Shown: positions 1 to 5,920 of the stretch, one piece after another
How positions within the stretch are numbered: position 1 is the first letter of the stretch
Layout: the number at the start of each line of letters is the position of its first letter
Source: Bacillota bacterium
Lineage (GTDB): Bacteria > Bacillota > Clostridia > Oscillospirales > Acutalibacteraceae
Assembly: GCA_023412715.1 (NCBI GenBank)
Contig: JAEZCC010000043.1
Coordinates: 1 to 6,656 of the forward strand
Length of the DNA: 6,656 nucleotides
Direction: 5' to 3'
Made by a program: the position numbers and the translations under genes
The notes under the pieces: generated by a model
What the model saw: the letters and a program-made list of their open reading frames with translations, nothing else
What the model was told of the DNA's origin: nothing
Databases searched by the model: none

Positions 1-113
1 ATTTTGGCGTGCTTTCCGGTCAGTGGCTGATTGATAAATCGACTCACAGTTTTGTGCGCAGCGGCTATACCACTGAAATCGACGTGTCACGCGGGCCAGC
101 GACCAGCCAGTAA
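1..113 (+). CDS. Phage late control D-like baseplate hub protein, C-terminal fragment
   Basis: The left edge cuts this gene; only the last 36 codons and the TAA at 111-113 are present, read in the frame whose first whole codon is at position 3. The visible end has the pattern typical of the gpD/gp27 hub family: a G-x-W-x-I-x-x-x-x-H segment followed by G-Y-T-T-E-I-D, the final beta strand that ends in a short tail. In P2 and Mu this protein forms the central hub of the baseplate on which the spike trimer sits. The stop codon overlaps the strong ribosome binding site of the spike gene (123), so the two are probably co-translated. Family assignment rests on a short piece but is supported by the adjacent spike gene. 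Confidence 0.75.
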   Translation, partial: FGVLSGQWLIDKSTHSFVRSGYTTEIDVSRGPATSQ

Positions 114-122
114 GGAGGAAAT

Positions 123-824
123 ATGAAAGGAGTAACCCGTCAAACGGGGATTATCAGCGATATTGACGAAACCAGCGTTCGGGTGCGAGTCACGCTTCCG
201 GAGTGTGACAATCTGAAGAGCAACTGGCTTGCGGTACTTCAACGCAATTCCCAGGACAATAAAGACTACTGGCTACCGGATATGGGCGAGCAAGTGGAAG
301 TTCTGCTGGACAATAACGGTGAAGATGGCGTGGTGCTGGGCGCAGTTTATTCTACGGTTGACACCGCGCCTGTGGCCTCGCGCGATAAACGTTACGTCCA
401 GTTTTCTGATGGCGCAGCGTTTGAATATGACCGCAGCACCCACCAGCTGACGATTAACGGCGGTATCGAGAAAATCGTGATTGAGGTTATCGACAGTACC
501 CGCCTGACATCACCCAACGTTGAGATTAAAGCCCAACAGGTCACCGTGACTTCCGATACCGTCGATATTAAAGCGACCGATGTCAGCATCGACGCCACTA
601 AGGTCGATGTTAAAGCGGCAGCAGTGACGGTAGATGCGCCCATGAGCACCTTTACTGGCAATGTCACGGTAATGAAAAAACTCACCTGGCTTGGCGGGAT
701 GGCAGGAAGTGGAGGCATCGGTAACGCCGCCACGATAACTGGCAATGTCAACGTGATCGGCAACGTTCAGGCCAGCGGCGCATTGCAGGACAGCGGTGGC
801 AACTCCAACCACCATACACACTGA
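123..824 (+). CDS. Baseplate assembly protein V-like tail spike (233 aa)
   Basis: This is the central membrane-puncturing spike at the tip of a contractile tail, trimeric in the family (P2 gpV, Mu gp45, T4 gp5). Residues 1 to about 95 form the OB-fold attachment domain, with the family pattern W-L-P-D-M-G-E-Q-V-E-V-L-L followed by G-V-V-L-G-A-V-Y. Residues about 105-215 are strand-forming and Val/Thr/Asp/Ala-rich with a rough seven-residue rhythm (VDIKATD, VSIDATK, VDVKAAA), as expected for the triple beta-helix. The chain ends in H-H-T-H, and the HxH (231-233) matches the iron-binding motif at the needle tip of P2-type spikes. There is no lysozyme domain as in T4 gp5. The start is fixed by an excellent Shine-Dalgarno (AAGGAGG, 112-118) four bases upstream of ATG. 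A terminator follows six bases after the stop. Confidence 0.93.
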   Translation: MKGVTRQTGIISDIDETSVRVRVTLPECDNLKSNWLAVLQRNSQDNKDYWLPDMGEQVEVLLDNNGEDGVVLGAVYSTVDTAPVASRDKRYVQFSDGAAFEYDRSTHQLTINGGIEKIVIEVIDSTRLTSPNVEIKAQQVTVTSDTVDIKATDVSIDATKVDVKAAAVTVDAPMSTFTGNVTVMKKLTWLGGMAGSGGIGNAATITGNVNVIGNVQASGALQDSGGNSNHHTH

Positions 825-829
825 CGTTT

Positions 830-859
830 AACCCGCCTGATGGCGGGTTTTCTCTTTTT
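830..859 (+). terminator. Rho-independent terminator between gpV-like and gpW-like genes
   Basis: A perfect 8-bp stem, AACCCGCC (830-837) with GGCGGGTT (842-849), closes a TGAT loop and is followed at once by a T-rich tract (TTCTCTTTTT, 850-859). This is a textbook intrinsic terminator for + strand transcription, placed just after the spike stop codon. It is unexpected inside a baseplate gene cluster, because the genes for the rest of the baseplate lie downstream in the same direction. Either the downstream genes have their own promoter, or read-through or antitermination is used. I found no convincing sigma-70 promoter in the 63 bases between here and the next start. Confidence 0.88.
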
Positions 860-922
860 AATCAATCAGTTTTCTAAATCGCTTTAATATCGCCACAGCC
901 CGTTCAGGGCGAAAATACCCTC

Positions 923-1282
923 ATGAACACAAAAACACGACCCTCAACGCTGCACTGGCAACCGGCCTTGCAGCGGCCTGAAGAATACGTCTGCGGACTG
1001 GATGATATTCACCAGGCAATACACATCATTCTGCGCACACCGCGCGGCAGTGATCCCCACAGACCGCTGTTTGGCAGCAACTTGTGGCACTACATCGATT
1101 ACCCCATCGAGCGGGCAATTCCGCATGTGGTACGGGAGTCGGTGGAAGCCATCCGCCAGTGGGAGCCGCGCTGTCGGTTGCTGAAGGTGACACCAGTAAT
1201 CGACGGCGAACATCTGACGTTACGTGTGCAATGGCGCGCCGCTGACGGCGTTATCAACTCAACGGAGGTGTTATGGCGATAG
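923..1282 (+). CDS. GPW/gp25-family baseplate wedge protein (119 aa)
   Basis: This is a small baseplate wedge component related to P2 gpW and T4 gp25; in the family it helps nucleate sheath assembly at the baseplate. Visible family marks are I-x-I-I-L-R-T-P-x-G-S at residues 33-43, H-x-x-x-E-x-x-x-x-x-x-W-E-P-R ending at 80-83, and a strand-rich C-terminus (LTLRVQWRAADG). The length is normal for the family. ATG 923 is the only ordinary start: reading upstream in frame, no ATG, GTG or TTG occurs before a TAA at 875-877. The ribosome binding site is poor; the best match, AGGG at 906-909, is 13 bases away and could pair with CCCT at 918-921. The gene overlaps the next one by 10 bases. Confidence 0.92.
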   Translation: MNTKTRPSTLHWQPALQRPEEYVCGLDDIHQAIHIILRTPRGSDPHRPLFGSNLWHYIDYPIERAIPHVVRESVEAIRQWEPRCRLLKVTPVIDGEHLTLRVQWRAADGVINSTEVLWR

Positions 1283-2388
1283 CCGAACCCAATTTTATTG
1301 ACCGCGATCCTGCGCAAATTACCAGTGAGATGATTGCGCAATACGAAGATGCCAGCGGTAAAAAACTCTATCCGGCACAGGCTGAGCGGTTGCTCATCGA
1401 CCTGTTTGCCTATCGTGAAAACCTTGTACGCATCGCCATTCAGGAAGCGGCGAAACAGAACCTGGTCGCGTATTCCCGCGCGCCAATGCTGGATTATTTA
1501 GGGGAGTTGGTGGGCGTTCACCGTTTGCCTGCGCAGCCGGCAAAAACGACGTTGCAGTTTTCGGTCGTCAGCGCGTATACCAGCAATATCCTGATTCCCC
1601 AGGGAACGCGGGCCAGTGCCTCTGATAGCGTGATGTTCGCCACCGATGAAGATGTTCTGCTTCCGGCCAGGAGTTTGCATATCGCCGTTCCTGCCACCAG
1701 CCTCGCAGCAGGTGAACAGGGTAACGGCTGGCAGCCTGCACAAATTAGCGCACTGGTCGACAGGATTGGTCATTATGACATCAACGTAACCAACCTGACT
1801 GCGTCAACGGGCGGCTGCGGTGAAGAGAGCGATGACGCATTGCGCCAGCGTATCCAACTGGCACCAGAAAGCTTTAGTAATGCGGGCAGCTATGGTGCCT
1901 ACCGCTTTCATACGCTTTCTGTTAGCCAGTCGATTATTGACGTTGCAGTACTGGGGCCGGACGAGGGATTGCCAGAAGGCTGCGTGGAGATCTACCCGCT
2001 AACTCTGAACGGACTGCCGGGAATAGAACTGCTCGCGCAAATTCAACAGGAGGTTAGCAAGGAGAAAAAACGTCCGCTGACCGACAAAGTGAGTGCGAAA
2101 TGCGCTCTTCGAGTGCCATATGAGATCCGTGCGCAGCTAACGCTGTTTACCACCGCCGATCAGGAGACAACGCTGGCTGCAGCGCGTAAAGCGATTAGCC
2201 TCTGGACGCAACAGCGGCAGAAACATCTGGGGCAGGACATTGTGCCAAACCAGATAATCAAAGTGTTACAGGTCGATGGCGTCTATGACGTTGCGCTGAA
2301 TATGCCTACAAAACGTATTTTGCAGGCGCATGAGTGGGCGGAATGCACCGCAATAGACGTCACGATTGCCGGAGTCAGCGATGGATAA
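1273..2388 (+). CDS. Baseplate J-like protein (371 aa)
   Basis: This is a structural wedge protein of the contractile-tail baseplate, homologous in role to P2 gpJ, Mu gp47 and T4 gp6, which forms the ring around the hub. The family core is visible: G-E-Q-G-N-G-W at residues 147-153, then V-T-N-L-T-A-S-T-G-G followed by E-E-S-D-D-A-L-R-Q-R-I (ending at 194), and a strand leading to I-D-V-A-V-L-G-P. At 371 residues it is longer than P2 gpJ (about 300) but within the range of prophage members. The start has a good ribosome binding site (GGAGG, 1264-1268) and overlaps the end of the W-like gene in another frame, implying coupled translation. It overlaps the next gene by 8 bases. No frameshift or truncation is seen. 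Confidence 0.93.
   Translation: MAIAEPNFIDRDPAQITSEMIAQYEDASGKKLYPAQAERLLIDLFAYRENLVRIAIQEAAKQNLVAYSRAPMLDYLGELVGVHRLPAQPAKTTLQFSVVSAYTSNILIPQGTRASASDSVMFATDEDVLLPARSLHIAVPATSLAAGEQGNGWQPAQISALVDRIGHYDINVTNLTASTGGCGEESDDALRQRIQLAPESFSNAGSYGAYRFHTLSVSQSIIDVAVLGPDEGLPEGCVEIYPLTLNGLPGIELLAQIQQEVSKEKKRPLTDKVSAKCALRVPYEIRAQLTLFTTADQETTLAAARKAISLWTQQRQKHLGQDIVPNQIIKVLQVDGVYDVALNMPTKRILQAHEWAECTAIDVTIAGVSDG
2371..2374 (+). promoter_or_regulatory. Ribosome binding site that decides the gpI-like start
   Basis: GGAG lies six bases before ATG 2381. It is inside the end of the J-like coding sequence and downstream of the alternative TTG at 2366, so it can serve only the ATG. This supports a 210-residue rather than a 215-residue product. 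Confidence 0.7.
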
Positions 2389-3013
2389 ATTGCTGCCACC
2401 GCCGCCGCTTGCCAGCGATGAGCGTTTTTCGATTCTGGCAAATATCGCCGCCGAGCGTTTTGCCCAACTCGATCTGACGGCGTTGATGGTTTATCTGATC
2501 GACCAGGTTGATGCTTCGGCATTACCAGCCCTTGCAGAACAATTTCACGTTCAGGGGCTGGAAGGTTGGTTATTTACCACCGATGAGCGGGAGAAACGCG
2601 AGTTAATTAAACAAGCCATTGAACTGCATAAATATAAAGGAACAATTTGGGCGGTGCGGCGGGTGCTGGAAATACTCTCATTACCAGGAACTATTTCAGA
2701 ATGGTTTGAATATGGGGGAAGGGCTTATTTTTTTAAGGTGGATATAGCGCTGGTGGATAAAGGCCTGGATGAAAACCTTTTCAATGATTTGGTAGAACTC
2801 ATTCATGAATATAAAAACACACGTTCAAAACTGGAAGCATTAATCGTCTGGATCATTAACCAAAGTGCTATTCCTGTTATTGGCTGTGCACTTTATGGTG
2901 GTGAACTGACGACGGTTTTACCTTTCCAGATACGGGAAGTACAGCACAACACATCGATTTATTACGGAACAGGGCAATGGAGCCTTGAAATTACATCTAT
3001 TTACCCGGAGTAA
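2381..3013 (+). CDS. Phage tail protein I-like baseplate protein (210 aa)
   Basis: This baseplate wedge protein of the P2 gpI/Mu gp48 family links the wedge to the tail fibre. Family signatures are the N-terminal P-x-x-A-S-D-E-R motif, an L-A-E-Q-F-H-V-Q-G segment, and the diagnostic R-E-L-I-K-Q-A-I-E-L-H-K-Y-K-G-T stretch ending at residue 88, followed by W-A-V-R-R-V-L-E. The start is chosen as ATG 2381 rather than the in-frame TTG at 2366, because GGAG (2371-2374) sits six bases before the ATG and the encoded N-terminus M-D-K-L-L-P-P-P fits the family. It overlaps the J-like gene by 8 bases. The second half uses more AT-rich codons than the first, foreshadowing the mosaic fibre region. Its length slightly exceeds that of P2 gpI. 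Confidence 0.92.
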   Translation: MDKLLPPPPLASDERFSILANIAAERFAQLDLTALMVYLIDQVDASALPALAEQFHVQGLEGWLFTTDEREKRELIKQAIELHKYKGTIWAVRRVLEILSLPGTISEWFEYGGRAYFFKVDIALVDKGLDENLFNDLVELIHEYKNTRSKLEALIVWIINQSAIPVIGCALYGGELTTVLPFQIREVQHNTSIYYGTGQWSLEITSIYPE

Positions 3014-3015
3014 TT

Positions 3016-4842
3016 ATGGACAATGAGTTTTATACTCTACTCACCGACAGGGGAATGGCAAAAATTGCCAATGCTCTGGCGGATAAAAAACAGCTTCATC
3101 TACAAAAAATGGCTGTTGGTGACAGCGGAGGACAATATTATGAACCCACCGTCAGCCAAACTAAATTACGCCATGAAGTATGGCGCGGTGATTTAAATAC
3201 ATTAACAGTTGCACCCAATAACCCTAACTGGTTAATTGCGGAACTCGTGCTGCCCGAAAATATCGGCGGCTGGTATGTACGTGAAGTCGGCGTTTTTGAT
3301 ACCGATGGTGAACTCATTGCTATCGGTAAATTCCCGGAGTCGTATAAACCACTATTACCCGGCGGCAGCGGTAAGCAAGTTTGCATTCGCCTGATTATGG
3401 AAGTTTCCAACACGACTGCGGTAACACTCACCGTTGACCCCAGTATTGTACTGGCAACACGGGATTATGTTGATTCACAACTGGATGAACATGAGCGTTC
3501 GACTAATCATCCTGATGCTACGTTAACGCAAAAAGGCTTTACACAGTTGAGTAACGCCACTGACAGTGATGACGAAACCAAAGCGGCTACGCCAAAAGCG
3601 GTGAAAGCGGCAATGATTGAGGCTCGAAATCATCGTCATACCTGGAGTCAGATTACTGATATACCAGATGGTACGCTGACACAAAAAGGGATTGTGAAGC
3701 TTAATAACGCGACAGACAGCAACAGTACGACGGAGGCGGCGACACCGAGCGCAGTGAAGGCGGCGTATGACCTGGCGAATAGTAAGGCTGCGGGTAGTCA
3801 TACGCACCCCTGGGGGCAGATTACGAGTATTCCTGACGGTACCCTGACACAAAAAGGGATTGTGAAACTTAATAACGCGACCAATAGCAACAGTACGACG
3901 GAGGCGGCGACACCGAGCGCGGTGAAGGCGGCATATGACCTGGCGAATAGTAAGGCTGCGGGAAACCATACTCACCCATGGGGACAGATTACGGGTGTTC
4001 CAGACGGCACCCTGTCGCAAAAAGGGATTGTGAAGCTTAATAACGCGACGGATAGCAACAGTACGACGGAGGCGGCGACACCGAGCGCGGTGAAGGCGGC
4101 AATGGATAAGGCAAAAACTGCAGCTCCAGCTAATCATACCCACACTAGTTTTTATACTACAAATGGAACATTTATAGTTCCTGAGGGCGTAACAATATTA
4201 TTTGTGGAAATTATGGGCGGCGGAGGTGGGGGGGCCGGAGGAGCACAATCATCACATTATGAAGCCTGCGGAGGTAATGCAGGAGAATTGATTGTTGATT
4301 ACTTAAACGTGGCACCAGGCCAGCATTTTTCAGTAAAGATCGGAGCTGGAGGTAATGGAGGTCCTTTTTGGAACAATCCACCTGTTTCACAAATAAAGTA
4401 TTCGTATGATAAAACAGAGACAACACAAAAAAGCTTTGATGGTGGAGACTCTTCGTTTTCTAATCTAACTGCAAAAGGTGGCCATGGAGGATATAACATT
4501 TATCACTCTAACACTACGCAGCCTTATATAAAATTCAGTGACGATCCTAAAGGTACTCCACCAAATGCAATACCGTCATCTGCAGAATTTTATCCTGGAA
4601 AGAATGGTGAAAATTCTATATATGGAAAGGGAGGGGCTTCAGGTACTGTTATTACAGAAAACCTAAGTAATGGTGGAAAAAAAGCAGTAATGGCAAAGCC
4701 AACAGCAGCAACAGGTTATGGTTCTGGAGGAGCTGGGGGATCTTATTTACCTCCTTTTCAATATAAAAATAATGAGTTAACAAATTTAGGCAATACTAGC
4801 GGAACAAAAGGTGCCTCTGGCTTCGTAAAAATATCATGGTAA
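3016..4842 (+). CDS. Modular tail fibre protein with glycine-rich receptor-binding tip (608 aa)
   Basis: This is the host-recognition fibre (gpH role), expected to be trimeric and attached to the baseplate through its N-terminus. Residues 1 to about 155 match the P2-type tail fibre N-terminal domain (start M-D-N-E-F-Y-T-L-L-T, then G-G-W-Y-V-R-E-V-G-V-F-D and a G-x-G-K-Q segment). Residues about 167-377 are four Phage_fiber_2-like repeats of about 56 residues with the core G-I-V-K-L-N-N-A-T and A-A-T-P-S-A-V-K-A-A, each ending in HxH (206, 262, 318, 374). Residues about 379-608 are a glycine-rich tip: G-T-F-I-V-P-E-G-V-T, a run of six glycines, many GG pairs, and a G-F-V-K-I-S-W end, a pattern shared by many phage tip domains. 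GGAG (3007-3010) precedes ATG. The tip region is much more AT-rich than the repeats. Confidence 0.93.
   Translation: MDNEFYTLLTDRGMAKIANALADKKQLHLQKMAVGDSGGQYYEPTVSQTKLRHEVWRGDLNTLTVAPNNPNWLIAELVLPENIGGWYVREVGVFDTDGELIAIGKFPESYKPLLPGGSGKQVCIRLIMEVSNTTAVTLTVDPSIVLATRDYVDSQLDEHERSTNHPDATLTQKGFTQLSNATDSDDETKAATPKAVKAAMIEARNHRHTWSQITDIPDGTLTQKGIVKLNNATDSNSTTEAATPSAVKAAYDLANSKAAGSHTHPWGQITSIPDGTLTQKGIVKLNNATNSNSTTEAATPSAVKAAYDLANSKAAGNHTHPWGQITGVPDGTLSQKGIVKLNNATDSNSTTEAATPSAVKAAMDKAKTAAPANHTHTSFYTTNGTFIVPEGVTILFVEIMGGGGGGAGGAQSSHYEACGGNAGELIVDYLNVAPGQHFSVKIGAGGNGGPFWNNPPVSQIKYSYDKTETTQKSFDGGDSSFSNLTAKGGHGGYNIYHSNTTQPYIKFSDDPKGTPPNAIPSSAEFYPGKNGENSIYGKGGASGTVITENLSNGGKKAVMAKPTAATGYGSGGAGGSYLPPFQYKNNELTNLGNTSGTKGASGFVKISW
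3514..4110 (+). repeat. Tandem in-frame fibre shaft repeats (one degenerate, two full, one partial copy)
   Basis: Copies begin at 3514 (degenerate, 153 bp), 3667 (168 bp), 3835 (168 bp) and 4003 (about 108 bp before diverging). The two full copies differ at about 17 of 168 positions by hand count. Copies three and four share an uninterrupted 50-bp identity (3884-3933 and 4052-4101). Each full unit encodes 56 residues, so gain or loss of a unit keeps the fibre in frame. DNA identity this high, including at third codon positions, suggests recent duplication or gene conversion rather than protein-level selection alone. Confidence 0.93.
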
Positions 4843-5145
4843 TTAAAAATGACAAAATATGCTTGTTTTGATCCTGAAACATTTATCGTTCTGGACTGGA
4901 TCGATACAGAACACTACAACTATCCTAAAGTAGAACATTTAGTTGAAATAACTGATCAGCAATGGCAGACATATGCGAAAGCTAATATCCCAATTTGGAT
5001 TAACTGTGAAGATTTATCCTTTATCTCTACGCCACCACCAGATAGATTTCACAAACTAAAAAAAGGAGAATGGATAGTTGATACAGATTCAATGCTTAAA
5101 TTTATTTCAGAAATAAAAGCGGATATAATAAGAAGAATAAAATCC
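4115..5145 (+). other. AT-rich mosaic segment: fibre tip plus front of the chaperone
   Basis: Base composition changes abruptly after the last shaft repeat and returns to the surrounding level inside the DUF4376 part of the chaperone. The segment contains many A/T-ended and rare codons, for example ATA-ATA-AGA-AGA-ATA at 5125-5139, while flanking genes rarely use them. The boundaries are approximate and judged by eye. The simplest reading is replacement of the receptor-binding tip together with the matching part of its chaperone through homologous flanks. Confidence 0.65.
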
Positions 5146-5463
5146 AAACGGGATTACGTCACAACCGATTACATCATCATCAACAACCATCACTTCCACA
5201 GTGATACAAACAGCCGTATCCAACAGCTCTCACTCACAAAAATGGGAGCGGAGAAAAAAATCCCTCCAGGGTTAATGTGGAAAACTAAAAATAACGGTCT
5301 GATCGAGTTAACCAACGAGATCGCCGCCCAGTTTGAATCGGTAACAATGGATCACGATATGCGCCTGTTCGCCAATGCCCAGCACCATATCGCGGCGGTG
5401 GAAGCTCTGGACGATATTCAGGCGGTGCTCGACTACGATTATTCAACAGGCTGGCAAGCATGA
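4849..5463 (+). CDS. Tail fibre assembly protein with DUF4376 C-terminal domain (204 aa)
   Basis: This is a chaperone expected to help fold or trimerise the fibre encoded just upstream (gpG/Mu gpU role). Residues 1 to about 75 resemble the N-terminal part of tail fibre assembly proteins (Y-A-C-F-D-P-E-T-F, then L-V-E-I-T-D-Q-Q-W). Residues about 88-200 match the DUF4376 pattern: I-K-A-D-I-I-R-R-I-K-S-K-R-D, the F-H-S-D-T-N-S-R-I-Q-Q motif (116-126), M-G-A, P-P-G-L-M-W-K-T, and the ending D-Y-S-T-G-W-Q-A. The start lies six bases after the fibre stop with no real Shine-Dalgarno, so translation is probably coupled. The first half is AT-rich with five rare codons in a row (residues 93-97), and the second half has ordinary codons, suggesting a mosaic gene. 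The end overlaps the next gene by four bases (ATGA). Confidence 0.9.
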   Translation: MTKYACFDPETFIVLDWIDTEHYNYPKVEHLVEITDQQWQTYAKANIPIWINCEDLSFISTPPPDRFHKLKKGEWIVDTDSMLKFISEIKADIIRRIKSKRDYVTTDYIIINNHHFHSDTNSRIQQLSLTKMGAEKKIPPGLMWKTKNNGLIELTNEIAAQFESVTMDHDMRLFANAQHHIAAVEALDDIQAVLDYDYSTGWQA

Positions 5464-5915
5464 GTAAAACCACTGTCTGGCTCGCTTGTTATAAGGGCCG
5501 AACAGAGCACCGTGGTATTGCCCGACTGGCTGACTGGCTTACCCGTAAAATCACGCGCGGTAGTTATTCCCACTGTGAATTAGCCGTTAAGCATGGTGAA
5601 AAGAGTTACCTTTGTTACTCTGCATCACTGCGCGATCGCGGTGTACGCGGAAAGATAATGCCATTGCCAGCGGATAAGTGGGATATGCTGCCGCTCCAGG
5701 CCAGCCTTCAGGACGTGGAAGCGTTTTTCCATAAACATGATGGCAAAAAATATGATTGGCGCGGCGCGCTTGGAATTATTACCGGTAATAAAGAACAGCG
5801 TGAACGCCTGTTTTGCAGCGAATTTTGTGCCGAATTTCTGCAATTAAAGGAGAGTTGGCGCTATTCCCCAAACCACTTGTACGCTTTAGTCAGTAGCTGG
5901 CAATATCAGCCGTAA
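5460..5915 (+). CDS. Permuted papain-like (NlpC/P60 superfamily, YiiX-like) protein (151 aa)
   Basis: This is probably a small cysteine hydrolase or acyltransferase of the circularly permuted papain fold, in which the catalytic His comes before the Cys. The sequence shows G-S-Y-S-H-C-E-L-A-V with His38 followed by Glu40, and about 80 residues later L-F-C-S-E-F-C-A-E-F with Cys119 as likely nucleophile, followed by a helix. Between them is K-Y-D-W-R-G-A-L-G-I, the usual pre-Cys element. Such phage proteins are sometimes labelled enoyl-CoA hydratase, which nothing here supports. I see no signal peptide or membrane segment. The start sits in an ATGA overlap with the chaperone, so it belongs to the tail operon. 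Substrate is unknown: peptidoglycan, lipid or a host protein are all possible. It could be a tail-associated enzyme or an accessory cargo gene. Confidence 0.78.
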   Translation: MSKTTVWLACYKGRTEHRGIARLADWLTRKITRGSYSHCELAVKHGEKSYLCYSASLRDRGVRGKIMPLPADKWDMLPLQASLQDVEAFFHKHDGKKYDWRGALGIITGNKEQRERLFCSEFCAEFLQLKESWRYSPNHLYALVSSWQYQP

Positions 5916-5920
5916 AATAA

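Larger units (their letters stand above)
1..5915 (+). mobile_element. Distal tail module of a contractile-tail prophage or tailocin (partial)
   Basis: All genes from the left edge to 5915 are co-directional, tightly packed and belong to contractile-tail families in the order D, V, W, J, I, fibre, fibre chaperone, then a small cysteine-hydrolase-like gene. In phage P2 the D gene is far from V, whereas in phage Mu the hub gene (P/gp44) directly precedes the spike (gp45), so the order here is Mu-like while the proteins resemble P2 products. The element continues beyond the left edge. Its right end probably lies near 5915-5930, where orientation reverses and a non-phage gene begins, but I see no tRNA or obvious attachment repeat. 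Whether it is a complete prophage, a remnant or a headless tailocin cannot be decided here. Confidence 0.8.

Noticed and set aside
392..763. Hydrophobic Val/Thr/Leu-rich open frame on the - strand
   Set aside because: It lies opposite the beta-helix coding part of the spike gene; the apparent hydrophobicity comes from the complement of its Val/Asp/Thr codons, and there is no ribosome binding site or family pattern.
859..890. Possible sigma-70 promoter with TTTAAT at 883-888
   Set aside because: The -10 match is fair, but no hexamer at 15-19 bases spacing matches the -35 consensus at more than three of six positions.
2366..2380. TTG start for the gpI-like protein
   Set aside because: The Shine-Dalgarno GGAG lies downstream of this TTG and at the right distance from ATG 2381.
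3514..4110. Spaced repeats considered as a CRISPR-like array
   Set aside because: The units are 153-168 bp, contiguous, coding in one frame and match a tail fibre repeat family.
3523..4143. Long Arg-rich open frame on the - strand with internal repeats (206 codons)
   Set aside because: It is antisense to the fibre shaft repeats and its repeats mirror them; the fibre frame has clear family homology, so this is a composition shadow.
5850..5885. Possible invertase (gix/cix-like) crossover site near the fibre genes
   Set aside because: The sequence shows no convincing match to the dyad of Gin/Cin sites, and there is no inverted second fibre/chaperone pair downstream.
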